Assembly: GCA_030531085.1 (NCBI GenBank)
Contig: JAUNOM010000005.1
Location: forward strand, 1-64,000
Direction: 5' to 3'
Source: Prevotellaceae bacterium
Lineage (GTDB): Bacteria > Bacteroidota > Bacteroidia > Bacteroidales > Bacteroidaceae
Length of the DNA stretch: 64,000 nucleotides
Positions within the stretch are counted from its first letter, which is position 1. The number at the start of each line of letters is the position of its first letter. The notes beneath the pieces were generated by a model. That model saw only the letters and a list, made by a program, of their open reading frames with translations, was not told where the DNA came from and ran no database searches. Position numbers and translations under genes: made by a program. This document shows positions 28,182 to 38,566 of this stretch, one piece after another.

Positions 28182-28895
28182 TCATGGCGCTACTGTCAGT
28201 CCCACGGTCAGGTAACCTTTCTTTGTGCTTGGGTTGCACGTTCCCTCCATGAAGACGGGTATGCCCCATTTGCGGCATACGGGCAGTGTCTTGGTGACGC
28301 GCAGCGACAGGTTTGTCACCGCAAAGCCGTCGGCGTCGCTGTAGAAGGATGTGGCGTATGGCACCGCTCCCACTGTCGCTGTCCAGTCACATGAGGCCAG
28401 TTTGAATGGCGCGCAGAGCTGGACGTAGGATGAGTAGGCCCTCTTTCCGCTCTTGTTGACGCCGTCCGCACCGCCGATGTTGGTGTACCACTGCAGTGAT
28501 GCGGGTCCGAAGTCATAGCCTACGTTGGCTTCCCACACGTGGGCGGTGTTGTGACTGCGGTACTCGAAGTATGTGTTCTCCATACCGCTGTATGAGAAGT
28601 AGTAGTCTGTCACGCCGATGTTCAGCCCTCCGCAGGTGTAGGACAGTGACAGGTCGAACTCCTTTGTGTCGCTGCTCTTTACGAAACCGTAGCTGCCCCA
28701 CGCCCCAAGAGTGAAGCCCTTGTATGCCAGTGAGGCTCCTGGCTGTACCGCCGCGTCGCCCAGTGCCTGGCCTCTCCAGATGTAACGTGACACGATGTCT
28801 GCTGATACAGAGCCTTCCACCTTGTCTTGTGCATTGACAGTCATGCTGCATAACATTCCTGTGGCTGCCATAGCCAGTACCTTGATAGTTCTCAT
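28182..28895 (-). CDS. Predicted outer-membrane beta-barrel protein
   Basis: A 237-residue protein with a Sec signal peptide (about 1-22, ending VNAQ). The mature part has alternating hydrophobic strands typical of a small outer-membrane barrel: VSADIVSRYIWRGQALGDAAVQP at the start, SLSYTCGGLNIGVTDYYFSYSG in the middle (both quoted in part), and a hydrophobic C-terminal strand. The RYIWRG motif is shared with uncharacterised barrel proteins. It follows dapL by 103 bp on the same strand with no separate promoter box, so it may be co-transcribed with dapF-dapL. Substrate unknown. Confidence 0.7.
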   Translation of the reverse strand: MRTIKVLAMAATGMLCSMTVNAQDKVEGSVSADIVSRYIWRGQALGDAAVQPGASLAYKGFTLGAWGSYGFVKSSDTKEFDLSLSYTCGGLNIGVTDYYFSYSGMENTYFEYRSHNTAHVWEANVGYDFGPASLQWYTNIGGADGVNKSGKRAYSSYVQLCAPFKLASCDWTATVGAVPYATSFYSDADGFAVTNLSLRVTKTLPVCRKWGIPVFMEGTCNPSTKKGYLTVGLTVAP

Positions 28896-28998
28896 AGTCT
28901 TGTTTCCTTTCTTTAATAAAGAGTTAATGATGTGTTTGTGTATATGTAAATGTGTTGTGTCTCTGTCTATCTCGGCCGGTGGTGGAGGGCTTCTGCTG

Positions 28999-30234
28999 TC
29001 AGCACTGCATCCATTCCCTTATGCGTCTCATTGCCTCCTCGCAGTCCTCGCGCTCACCGAACGATGTCAGCCGCACGTATCCCTCGCCCGACGGGCCGAA
29101 GCCCACACCCGGAGTGCACACTATGCTTGCGCTGTACAGCAGCTGGTCGAAGAACTTCCATGACGAGGTGTTGTCGGGAGTCTGCACCCACAGGTAGGGG
29201 GCGTTACGTCCTCCGAACACCTTGAAGCCCATATCCGTCAGCTCGTTGTACATCAGCGTGGCGTTATCCATGTAATAGTCTATGACGGCCTTTGTCTGCG
29301 CCTTGCCTTCCGGAGTGTATATCGCCTCGGCGGCGCGTTGTGATATGTAGCTTGTACCGTTGAACTTGGTGCTCTGTCTGCGGTCCCACAGGTGGTTGAG
29401 GGCTATGCGCCGCGTTCCGTCTATTGTCGCTGCCGTGAGGTCTTTGGGTATTACCGTGTAGCCACAGCGCACACCTGTGAACCCGGCCGTCTTGGAGTAG
29501 GAGCGGAACTCTATCGCACACTTCCTCGCACCCTTTATCTCGTAGATGGAATGAGGTATCCCCTCCTCGCGTATGAAGGCCTCGTAGGCGGCGTCATACA
29601 GTATTAGCGTGTCGTTGCGCAGGGCATAGTTCACCCACTTGCGCAGCTCCTCCTTTGACAGGACGGTGCCTGTCGGGTTGTTAGGGTAGCATAAGTAGAT
29701 CATGTCCACCCTGTGATCCGGTATTGTTGGTACGAACCCGTTCTCGGCAGTGCATGGCATATAGTTCACGTTGCTCCATGATCCGTTCTCGAAGGTGCCG
29801 GCCCTGCCGCACATTACGTTTGAGTCTATGTACACAGGATATATCGGGTCCGTCATGCCTATGGAGTTGTCCCACCTCACAATGTCGCCTATGTTGCCCG
29901 TATCGGACTTGGCGCCGTCGTTGATGAATATCTCTCCCGGGTCAAGGTGTATCCCCCGTGGCAGATAGTCGTTCTTTATGATGGCCTCGCGCAGGAAGTC
30001 ATAGCCCCTTTCCGGTCCATATCCCCTGAAGGACGCCTTGCTTCCCATCTCGTCCACAGCCTTGTGCATGGCCTCTATGACCGCAGGCACCAGCGGTCTG
30101 GTAACGTCTCCTATGCCGAGACTTATCACCTTTGCCTTAGGGTGTGACACCTTGTAGGCGTTAACTTTCTTCGCTATGTCCGCAAAGAGGTAGTTGTCTG
30201 AGAGTTTCAGGTAGTGTTCATTAACTAAAGCCAT
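28999..30234 (-). CDS. dapL: LL-diaminopimelate aminotransferase
   Basis: PLP aminotransferase that makes LL-2,6-diaminopimelate directly from tetrahydrodipicolinate and glutamate, skipping the acyl steps of the DapD/C/E route. Features are [14 protein letters not shown] at the start, [15 protein letters not shown], and [15 protein letters not shown] with the PLP lysine. Length is 411 residues, normal for DapL. It lies 62 bp after dapF, so the two adjacent reactions to meso-DAP are encoded together. Confidence 0.96.
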   Translation of the reverse strand: MALVNEHYLKLSDNYLFADIAKKVNAYKVSHPKAKVISLGIGDVTRPLVPAVIEAMHKAVDEMGSKASFRGYGPERGYDFLREAIIKNDYLPRGIHLDPGEIFINDGAKSDTGNIGDIVRWDNSIGMTDPIYPVYIDSNVMCGRAGTFENGSWSNVNYMPCTAENGFVPTIPDHRVDMIYLCYPNNPTGTVLSKEELRKWVNYALRNDTLILYDAAYEAFIREEGIPHSIYEIKGARKCAIEFRSYSKTAGFTGVRCGYTVIPKDLTAATIDGTRRIALNHLWDRRQSTKFNGTSYISQRAAEAIYTPEGKAQTKAVIDYYMDNATLMYNELTDMGFKVFGGRNAPYLWVQTPDNTSSWKFFDQLLYSASIVCTPGVGFGPSGEGYVRLTSFGEREDCEEAMRRIREWMQC

Positions 30235-30296
30235 ATATTCATCCTTTCTCTTATTGTGTTGTCTTTCCGTTTAAGTTTGCTTTCTTGTGTGTGATT

Positions 30297-31163
30297 CTAC
30301 GGCAGTGCCGCCTCCCCCTCAAAGGATATCGCGGCCGGTCCCGTCATCATCACATGGCTGTCGCCGCCGTTCCAGCATACGTTCAGGCGTCCGCCGTCCA
30401 TTATTATGTCGCTGCTGCCGTTGCCGTGTCCTGTCAGTCTGGCCGCTACAGCTGTCGCGCAGGCTCCTGTTCCGCAGGCCAGTGTTATGCCGCTGCCACG
30501 CTCCCACACCCTCATGCGTATGGTGCCGTCGGGCAATGCCTGAGCAAACTCGATGTTGCACCGCTGTGGGAAGATGCTGTCATGCTCCAGTACGGCTCCA
30601 TACCGTGCCACATCAAACCGCTCCACGTCCTCATCGAGGAATATGACAAAGTGCGGATTGCCCATTGACACGAACGTTCCGTGGAACTCTCTGCCGCAGG
30701 CCCCGACGCGGTGGGTTGCGTTTCCGCTGCAGCTTGCGGCAAACTGCTCAGGCCTTGTCATCTCCGGCCGTCCCATATCCACCGTTACGCTCTCCACCTT
30801 GCCCACGTTGTCAAGGTGCAGGTTCAGCACCTTCACCCCGGACAGGGTCTGCAGGCGTATCGGATTCTTGTCTGTCAGGCCCTTGTCATGCAGGAACTTC
30901 GCCACGCAGCGTGTGCCATTGCCGCACATCATGGCCTCGGAGCCGTCGTTGTTGAATATCCTCATGGAGAAATCCGCATCTGCCTCGGTGGCGGCTCCAA
31001 TGAGTATCAGGCCGTCAGAGCCTATTCCGAAGTGTGGCCTGCTCCATTCTATGGCGGTCCTTGCAGGATCCGGCACGCTATATAATAATGTATTGACATA
31101 TATATAGTCATTGCCCGTGCCGTGCATCTTGGTGAACCTTATGGTATGTTGTGCTGTCTTCAT
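30297..31163 (-). CDS. dapF: Diaminopimelate epimerase
   Basis: Converts LL-DAP to meso-DAP, for lysine and for MurE. The two active-site cysteines are visible in AMMCGNGTRC and TLACGTGAC, and the N terminus has FTKMHGTGNDYIY. Length is 288 residues. It is the first gene of the dapF-dapL group and is divergent from glnB/K. Confidence 0.96.
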   Translation of the reverse strand: MKTAQHTIRFTKMHGTGNDYIYVNTLLYSVPDPARTAIEWSRPHFGIGSDGLILIGAATEADADFSMRIFNNDGSEAMMCGNGTRCVAKFLHDKGLTDKNPIRLQTLSGVKVLNLHLDNVGKVESVTVDMGRPEMTRPEQFAASCSGNATHRVGACGREFHGTFVSMGNPHFVIFLDEDVERFDVARYGAVLEHDSIFPQRCNIEFAQALPDGTIRMRVWERGSGITLACGTGACATAVAARLTGHGNGSSDIIMDGGRLNVCWNGGDSHVMMTGPAAISFEGEAALP

Positions 31164-31198
31164 TGCGGCTTGTGATTTGTTCTTTCTTAATTCTGCTG

Positions 31199-31206
31199 CA
31201 AAATTA
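31199..31206 (-). promoter_or_regulatory. Promoter -7 box for dapF
   Basis: TAATTTTG on the minus strand, predicted start near 31192, leader about 30 nt. The -33 element is weak. Confidence 0.55.
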
Positions 31207-31405
31207 CTGCTTTTCGTTGGAAAAACGATGAAAAATCTATCAAACTATCACAAAAAAGTCGAGAAAATATCAAATCGTAAGCAAATGATGCCGTTTTTAT
31301 AGCAAATTGAAAGCATTGCAGGTCATAACGCTTACAGATTGAAAGTGAATTGTGTTTTAATGTGACGTTTTGTTAATTATTCTGTCGTAAAATATCAAAA
31401 TGTTG

Positions 31406-31413
31406 TAATTTTG
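31406..31413 (+). promoter_or_regulatory. Promoter -7 box for glnB/K-amt-asnB
   Basis: TAATTTTG matches TAnnTTTG, with a predicted start near 31419 and a leader of about 105 nt. The intergenic space 31164-31524 between divergent dapF and the PII gene contains these two boxes and A/T-rich sequence; I saw no other clear operator. Confidence 0.55.
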
Positions 31414-31524
31414 CATCAAAAATTAGCAAAGTGTTATAAAATTAGCTAAAATAATGACATTTTCATTTCTCTAAGGAGACAACAACACATACATATTTAT
31501 TCACTAAAAAGAAAGGGATTAGTA

Positions 31525-31872
31525 ATGAAAAAGATTGAGGCTATTATCCGCAAGACGAAGTTTCAGGATGTAAAAGAAGCCCTACTTAACTCGGACATCG
31601 ACTGGTTTGAGTATCATGACGTGCATGGTATAGGCCAGCGCCGCCAGGAAAGGGTGTATCGTGGGGTGCAGTATTCAACGGATGTCATAGAGCGTGTGGC
31701 TATTACCATTGTATGTCGTGAGATACTGGTTGATGCTACCATAAAGGTGATAATGAATGTCGCGCATACCGGCAATGTGGGTGACGGCCGTATCTTCCTC
31801 AGTGACGTCATTGACTGCTACTCAATACGTACAGGTGACCATGGTGACACTGTCTTGGCCGACAAGAAGTGA
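31525..31872 (+). CDS. Nitrogen regulatory protein PII
   Basis: Trimeric signalling protein that senses 2-oxoglutarate and ATP/ADP. It is 115 residues, with the T-loop segment RRQERVYRGVQYSTD in which both the Tyr46 and Tyr51 equivalents are kept, and the C-terminal GDGRIFLSDV. Placement 68 bp before amt is typical of GlnK, whose usual role is to gate the ammonium channel. GlnB and GlnK cannot be separated by sequence alone. Confidence 0.93.
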   Translation: MKKIEAIIRKTKFQDVKEALLNSDIDWFEYHDVHGIGQRRQERVYRGVQYSTDVIERVAITIVCREILVDATIKVIMNVAHTGNVGDGRIFLSDVIDCYSIRTGDHGDTVLADKK

Positions 31873-31940
31873 CGGTGCCACAGTAACAGAGAATAAACGA
31901 CAACAACACAAACACAAATAATTAGGAAAGGAAAAGCATT

Positions 31941-33191
31941 ATGACTGATATGCTATTTGTAACGCCCCTCGCCGCTACTGTCGAGGAGGCAAAGGATTAT
32001 GTGAACGGTCTTGACACACTGTGGGTGCTCCTTGGAGCCATACTCGTATTCTGGATGCAGCCGGGCTTCGCCCTCGTTGAGGCCGGCCTGACGCAGTCCA
32101 AGAACACGGCCAACATCCTTATGAAGAACTTTGTGGACTTCATGTTCGGCTCAGTGCTCTTCTGGATAGCCGGTTTCTCCATCATGTACGGTGAGGGCAA
32201 CTCCTTCTTCGGATGGGAGGGCTTCGGCTTCATAGGCAGTGACTCCAATGTTCCTGCTGAATGCACGTTCATCTTCCAGACTGTCTTCTGCGCCACTGCG
32301 GCCACGATAGTCTCCGGCGCCATGGCAGAGCGTACCAAGTTCTCCATGTATCTGGTGTTCTCCATAGTCATCTCCGCCCTGATATACCCCATAGAGGGCC
32401 ACTGGTCATGGGGTGGCGGCTGGCTCTCCGAGATGGGCTTCCATGACTTTGCCGGTTCTACGGTTGTGCATCTCTGCGGCGGTTCGCTTGCCCTGGCAGG
32501 CGCCATGGTGCTTGGTCCCCGTGTCGGCAAGTATGGCAAGGATGGCAAGAGCCGTGCCATTCCGGGTCACAACCTGGTGCTCTGCGCCCTTGGCGTGTTC
32601 TGTCTGTGGATGGGATGGTTTGGCTTCAACCCCTGTTCTACTGTCGCCGCCACCGGTTACGACAACGCAGTGAGCATGTCTCACGTCTTTGTCACCACTA
32701 ACATGGCGGCCGCTACAGGCGGTATAGCGGCCATGCTGTACACATGGGTGGTTGACGGCAAGCCGTCACTGTCAATGGTCTGCAACGGAGTGTTGGCCGG
32801 ACTGGTCGGCATCACTGCCGGATGCGACTGTGTGAGCATCGGTGCCGCGGCCATCATTGGTGTCCTTACCAGCCTTGTCATGTGCGGTTCCGTGGCCTTT
32901 ATAGATAAGGTGTGCAAGATAGACGACCCTGTAGGTGCGGTTTCCGTACACGGAGTGGGCGGCATAATGGGAACGATAATGGTTGGAGTATTCTCCGATC
33001 CTGCCATCGACGGCGTTGAATCCTCTCTCGCTGTGCAGGCGCTTGGAGCGCTTGCGGTGGCTGCCTTCTCATTCATCTGCGGCCTTGCGCTCTTCTCTGC
33101 GATAAAGTACACCCACGGACTGCGCTGCGACCTCATCATCGAGGAGGAGGGACTGGATGTCTATGAGCACGGAGAGGCTTGCTATAACTGA
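31941..33191 (+). CDS. amt: Ammonium transporter (Amt/MEP/Rh family)
   Basis: Inner-membrane ammonium channel with about eleven helices. The conserved pore histidines appear in VHLCGGSLALAG and SVHGVGGIMG, and the N-terminal helix has WMQPGFALVEAGLTQSKN. Length is 416 residues. No extra signal sequence precedes the first helix. It is co-directional with PII and asnB, so the three probably form one nitrogen-scavenging operon. Confidence 0.96.
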   Translation: MTDMLFVTPLAATVEEAKDYVNGLDTLWVLLGAILVFWMQPGFALVEAGLTQSKNTANILMKNFVDFMFGSVLFWIAGFSIMYGEGNSFFGWEGFGFIGSDSNVPAECTFIFQTVFCATAATIVSGAMAERTKFSMYLVFSIVISALIYPIEGHWSWGGGWLSEMGFHDFAGSTVVHLCGGSLALAGAMVLGPRVGKYGKDGKSRAIPGHNLVLCALGVFCLWMGWFGFNPCSTVAATGYDNAVSMSHVFVTTNMAAATGGIAAMLYTWVVDGKPSLSMVCNGVLAGLVGITAGCDCVSIGAAAIIGVLTSLVMCGSVAFIDKVCKIDDPVGAVSVHGVGGIMGTIMVGVFSDPAIDGVESSLAVQALGALAVAAFSFICGLALFSAIKYTHGLRCDLIIEEEGLDVYEHGEACYN

Positions 33192-33264
33192 TGTATGTGG
33201 ACCATAGGGAGAGAGTGGACAAACTTAAACAAGATAACCGGTAAAACTAAAGAAATAGATCATT

Positions 33265-34989
33265 ATGTGTGGAATAGCATGTATTTTCAGCGTAGGGCAG
33301 CAGACTGCCGAGTTGAGAACCAAGGCTCTTAGGATGAGCCAGAAGATACGTCACCGCGGTCCGGACTGGAGCGGCATATATGTTGGAGGTTCTGCCATCA
33401 TGTCACATGAGCGGCTTAGCATCGTAGACCCGGAGTCTGGCCGGCAGCCACTCTTCTCTCCGGACCGCCGACAGGTGCTTGCGGTGAACGGCGAGATATA
33501 CAACCACCGCGAGCTGCGCGCCGAGTATGCGGGGCGGTATGACTTCCAGACGGGTTCAGACTGTGAGGTTTTCCTCGCCCTGTACCGTGAGTGGAAGGCC
33601 TCGGGCAGTGATGATCCGTCATGGATATTCGAGAAAGCCAGCGGTATATTCGCCTTCTCGCTGTATGATGAGGAGACGGACGAGTACCTGATAGGGCGTG
33701 ATCCCATCGGTGTGATACCGCTCTACATTGGCCATGACAGCGAGGGACGCGTTTACGTGGCATCGGAACTGAAGGCTCTCGAGGGCTTCTGTGACGAGTA
33801 TGAGCCATTCCTGCCGGGGCATTACTACTGGTCCAGACAGGGAATCATGAAGCGGTGGTACAGCCGTGACTGGATGGACAGGATGCCACAGGACTGCGAT
33901 GGCGTCACGGGCGCCACGGCCCGGATGTCGTACAGCGACAGTGTGTCGGCGGTGGGCAGGGCACTTGAGGATGCCGTAAGGCGGCAGCTGATGAGTGATG
34001 TGCCGTATGGCGTGCTGCTCTCCGGCGGCCTTGACTCAAGTGTCACGTCGGCCATAGCCATGAAGTACTCCGCAAGACGCATAGAGAGCGGTGGCGAGGA
34101 GAAGGCATGGTGGCCGAGGCTGCACTCGTTCGCGGTGGGACTGAAGGGCGCTCCCGACCTTGCCAAGGCGCGCGAGGTGGCTGACTACATCGGTACCGTG
34201 CATCATGAGATAAACTATACCATACAGGAGGGGCTTGACGCCATACGTGATGTGATATACTTCATAGAGACATACGATGTCACAACGGTGCGCGCGTCAA
34301 CGCCAATGTACCTCCTTGCGCGTGTAATCAAGTCCATGGGCATCAAGATGGTGTTGTCGGGAGAGGGCGCGGATGAGGTCTTCGGCGGCTATCTCTATTT
34401 CCACAAGGCGCCTGATGCGAAGGAGTTTCATGAGGAGACGGTACGCAAACTGGGCAAACTCCACCAGTATGACTGCCTCAGGGCCAACAAGTCCTTGAGC
34501 GCATGGGGCGTTGAAGGGCGCGTGCCTTTCCTCGATAAGGAGTTCCTTGACGTTGCGATGGCACTCAATCCAGAGTACAAAATGTGTCCGGGAACGGTGA
34601 TGGAGAAGAAGATTGTGCGCGAGGCCTTTGCGGAAATGCTGCCCGACAGCGTGGCGTGGAGGCAGAAGGAGCAGTTCTCGGACGGTGTGGGCTACTCGTG
34701 GATTGATACCTTGAAGCAGATAACGTCACAGGCTGTGACCGACGAACAGATGGCTCATGCGGCGGAACGCTTCCCAATCAACACCCCGTTGTGCAAGGAG
34801 GAGTATTATTACCGCTGCATCTTTGAAGAGCACTTCCCCAGTGACAGCGCCGCGCGTGCGGTGCCTCACGAGGCCAGTGTGGCCTGTTCCACGGCCAAGG
34901 CACTGGAATGGGACGAGGCATGGAAGACCATGAACGACCCTTCCGGACGTGCTGTGGCAGGAGTGCATGAGCAGGCGTACAACGCATAA
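33265..34989 (+). CDS. asnB: Asparagine synthase (glutamine-hydrolysing)
   Basis: Makes asparagine from aspartate, ATP and glutamine. The glutaminase nucleophile is Cys2 (MCGIACIFSV). The synthetase P-loop LLSGGLDSSVTS starts near residue 251. SGEGADEVFGGY and WGVEGRVPFLD follow. Length is 574 residues, near E. coli AsnB (554). It follows amt by 73 bp and suggests glutamine and ammonia are routed into asparagine under nitrogen control. Confidence 0.95.
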   Translation: MCGIACIFSVGQQTAELRTKALRMSQKIRHRGPDWSGIYVGGSAIMSHERLSIVDPESGRQPLFSPDRRQVLAVNGEIYNHRELRAEYAGRYDFQTGSDCEVFLALYREWKASGSDDPSWIFEKASGIFAFSLYDEETDEYLIGRDPIGVIPLYIGHDSEGRVYVASELKALEGFCDEYEPFLPGHYYWSRQGIMKRWYSRDWMDRMPQDCDGVTGATARMSYSDSVSAVGRALEDAVRRQLMSDVPYGVLLSGGLDSSVTSAIAMKYSARRIESGGEEKAWWPRLHSFAVGLKGAPDLAKAREVADYIGTVHHEINYTIQEGLDAIRDVIYFIETYDVTTVRASTPMYLLARVIKSMGIKMVLSGEGADEVFGGYLYFHKAPDAKEFHEETVRKLGKLHQYDCLRANKSLSAWGVEGRVPFLDKEFLDVAMALNPEYKMCPGTVMEKKIVREAFAEMLPDSVAWRQKEQFSDGVGYSWIDTLKQITSQAVTDEQMAHAAERFPINTPLCKEEYYYRCIFEEHFPSDSAARAVPHEASVACSTAKALEWDEAWKTMNDPSGRAVAGVHEQAYNA

Positions 34990-35049
34990 TGGGATATGAG
35001 GGAGTCTGCTCTGTAACTTGTTGAAATACAATAGCTAAGAAGGGGCACT

Positions 35050-35134
35050 GTAAAAGCTATCAAATTACATGGTAATCTCTATGCTTTTACCGTGTAATTT
35101 GATAGCTTTTACAAGGTAATTTGATAGCTTTTGC
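35050..35134. repeat. Solo 22-bp-period palindrome array
   Basis: Four 19-bp units start at 35050, 35072, 35094 and 35116, exactly 22 bp apart with 3-bp spacers. The first three are GTAAAAGCTATCAAATTAC, GTAATCTCTATGCTTTTAC and GTAATTTGATAGCTTTTAC; the fourth differs from the third by one base. It has the same unit type as the arrays inside copies A and B but no flanking modules. It lies between convergent asnB and fprA. The interval 34990-35279 otherwise holds only the terminator at 35179. Confidence 0.88.
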
Positions 35135-35178
35135 GGTGGCATCAGATACAACATGGAAAAGAACTGCTTTGCACAAGA

Positions 35179-35230
35179 AAAAAGACACACGAAGAGCCTG
35201 TCATAATATGGGTTCCTCGTGTGTCTTTTT
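35179..35230. terminator. Bidirectional terminator between asnB and the flavodiiron gene
   Basis: AAAAAGACACACGA at 35179 onward pairs with TCGTGTGTCTTTTT ending at 35230, with an inner GAGCC/GGGTTC region. A and T tracts flank both arms, so it can act for both convergent genes. Confidence 0.8.
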
Positions 35231-35279
35231 CATGCCTTTTTCGCCTTTACAGCCATGGTATTTTTGTATGGCTCTTGCA

Positions 35280-36470
35280 TTACAGCGCCCGGGCGAACTC
35301 ACGTCCGTACTCCACACAGTCGTCAAGTGTGGCCGTGTCCGGCACCCATGGCTTGGAGAGACCGTTGTTCACCAGTTCAAAACCGGCCTCCTGCAGCTTG
35401 GCACTAATCTGCTTCACGGCGCCACCGCCCCATCCGTAGCTGCCGAATGCTGCGGCTTTCTTCTTCCTGAACTTCAGACCGCAGACCATTTCCAGAAGTC
35501 CTGCTACGGCAAAGGAATGTCCGCCGTTGATGGTAGGCGAGCCTATGAGCACGGCGCGCGAGCGGAATATCTCGGTGATGATGTCATTCTTGTCGTCGTG
35601 TGATATGTTTCTTACTATCACTGTGGTGTCAGGCCGCGCCTCGCGGATGCCTCCGGCAATGGCATCGGCCATCTTGCGTGTGGACTGCCACATGGTATCA
35701 TACAGCACTGTCACCTGGTTTTCCTGATAGGCGTCGGCCCAGAGCAGGTACTTCTCAACGATCTGTGCCGGATTGTGCCTCCATATTACGCCGTGGCTGG
35801 GGCAGATTAGCGATAGAGGCAGGTTCAAGGAGAGTATCTCATGAATCTTCTTTGTCACCATAGGACTGTACAGGTTCAGGATATTGGCGTAGTATTTCTC
35901 TGCCTCGTACATCAGTTCCGCCTCGCATACGGCATCGTTGTAGAGCGACTCTGTGGCAAAGTGCTGCCCGAAGCCATCGTTCGAGAAGAGAATGCCGCCG
36001 TCACCGTCCATATAGGTGAACATGGTGTCGGGCCAGTGCAGCATTGGGGCCTCGATAAATGTCAGTGTCGTCTCGCCAAGTGATAGGGTGTCGCCCGTCC
36101 TTACATTCACAAAGTTCCACTCCTGATGGTAGTGACCGCGGATTATGGCCTCGCCGTTCCTGGTGCAGTATATGGGTACATCCGGTATCTCGCGCATCAG
36201 CTCCGGCAGTGCTCCGCTGTGGTCTGTCTCGTTGTGCTGCATGATGACGCAGTCTATCATCCTCAGGTCCATATCACGTTTCAGCTTTGCCACGAACTCG
36301 CTGTCGTATGGCTGCCAGACGGTGTCTATAAGCGCCACCTTCCGGTCGCGTATGAGGTAGGAGTTATAACTTGAGCCACGGTGCGTGGAGTACTCATCGC
36401 CATGAAATCGTGTCAGTTCCCAGTCGACCTTGCCGACCCAGCTGACCTTCTGTGTAATCTGCTTTGCCAT
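35280..36470 (-). CDS. Flavodiiron protein (A-type flavoprotein, FprA family)
   Basis: Cytoplasmic enzyme that reduces O2 to water or NO to N2O, protecting anaerobes. An N-terminal beta-lactamase-like diiron domain has the ligand motif HNETDH at residues 79-84 and further His/Asp ligands near MLHWPDTMF and SNDGFGQHF. The C-terminal flavodoxin domain has VTVLYDTMWQSTRKMADAI and GSPTINGG. I use ATG 36470 (MAKQITQKVSW), giving 396 residues; the longer frame adds 22 unconserved residues. It starts 13 bp after the enolase stop. Confidence 0.92.
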   Translation of the reverse strand: MAKQITQKVSWVGKVDWELTRFHGDEYSTHRGSSYNSYLIRDRKVALIDTVWQPYDSEFVAKLKRDMDLRMIDCVIMQHNETDHSGALPELMREIPDVPIYCTRNGEAIIRGHYHQEWNFVNVRTGDTLSLGETTLTFIEAPMLHWPDTMFTYMDGDGGILFSNDGFGQHFATESLYNDAVCEAELMYEAEKYYANILNLYSPMVTKKIHEILSLNLPLSLICPSHGVIWRHNPAQIVEKYLLWADAYQENQVTVLYDTMWQSTRKMADAIAGGIREARPDTTVIVRNISHDDKNDIITEIFRSRAVLIGSPTINGGHSFAVAGLLEMVCGLKFRKKKAAAFGSYGWGGGAVKQISAKLQEAGFELVNNGLSKPWVPDTATLDDCVEYGREFARAL

Positions 36471-36483
36471 AATAATAATCTTT

Positions 36484-37806
<1,323 letters not shown>

Positions 37807-37865
37807 TTACTTGATTGTTGTTATCCTGTAGAAAAGTGCCTGAATATGTATTCCAGGACGGGGCG

Positions 37866-38201
37866 TTATCCCCTTATCATGGTTAGCATCATCTTGAAAC
37901 GCGTCTTGGCATTGACAGCGTGAGGATGGTTGGCAGGCATTACAAGCATCTCGCCCGCTTTGGGATAGTGCGCCTGTCCGTCAATGAAAATCTCCGGCTC
38001 GCCGTCTGTTACCGTCACCATAGCGTCAAAGGGGGCGGAATGTTCTGACAGACTCTGGCCCTGATCGAACGAGAACAACGTGACGCTGCCGCCGTTGGTG
38101 TGGATGAACTCCTTGCAGACTATGCCGCCATCGGCATAGTCTATCACTGCATTGGGGTGGAAAACCTTTCCTTTCTCTAAATTTGTCATTGTCTTTTTCA
38201 T
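37866..38201 (-). CDS. Small cupin-domain protein
   Basis: A 111-residue single-domain cupin. It has the cupin-1-like GGSVTLFSFDQGQSLSEHSAPFDA segment (partly quoted: LSEHSAPFDAMVTVTDGE) and the second motif LVMPANHPHAV. Such proteins often bind a metal and a small ligand. No substrate can be assigned. It has its own promoter and precedes enolase. Confidence 0.85.
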   Translation of the reverse strand: MKKTMTNLEKGKVFHPNAVIDYADGGIVCKEFIHTNGGSVTLFSFDQGQSLSEHSAPFDAMVTVTDGEPEIFIDGQAHYPKAGEMLVMPANHPHAVNAKTRFKMMLTMIRG

Positions 38202-38290
38202 TTTTATACCAATTAATAGTTATTTACAAATTTACATTTTACAGTATCTCGTCCTGTAAAGGGATACATCCTGACTTCCTTTTCCTGTCA

Positions 38291-38298
38291 CAAAGATA
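38291..38298 (-). promoter_or_regulatory. Promoter -7 box for cupin-eno-flavodiiron genes
   Basis: TATCTTTG on the minus strand, about 90 bp upstream of the cupin ATG, predicted start near 38284. The rest of 38202-38566 holds an A/T-rich stretch and the rluD terminator; no gene was seen. Confidence 0.55.
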
Positions 38299-38511
38299 AG
38301 AAAACAATTGGGAAAGTAAGGAAAGAGCAGTGCGCCGCTTTGCATTTTTTTTCTATTTCAATATACGATATCGTATTTTTTAATATAGCACCTTTTCTTC
38401 TTTTCATTTATTCAGATTTGCCTTCAGCGGCGGATAGCTTAGGATACTGATTTTGAAAAGATAATAATTCACACAAGGAAACATTTTTTATGAGCATCAT
38501 ACAGTACGAAA

Positions 38512-38542
38512 AAAGGCAGGGAACTGTTACGTTCCTTGCCTT
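38512..38542 (-). terminator. Terminator of the rluD operon
   Basis: AAGGCAGGGAAC 38513-38524 pairs with GTTCCTTGCCTT 38531-38542 with a 6-nt loop. On the minus strand it is followed by a T tract, 25 bp past the rluD stop. Confidence 0.8.
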
Positions 38543-38566
38543 GATTGTATATACCGTTATGGGGGA

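Noticed and set aside
28950..29225. Plus-strand frames opposite dapL
   Set aside because: Antisense to a clear aminotransferase gene.
31111..31302. 63-codon plus-strand frame across the dapF start
   Set aside because: It overlaps dapF and its promoter and has no family features.
35280..35439. Plus-strand frames over the flavodiiron gene end
   Set aside because: They overlap a well-supported minus-strand gene and look like shadows.
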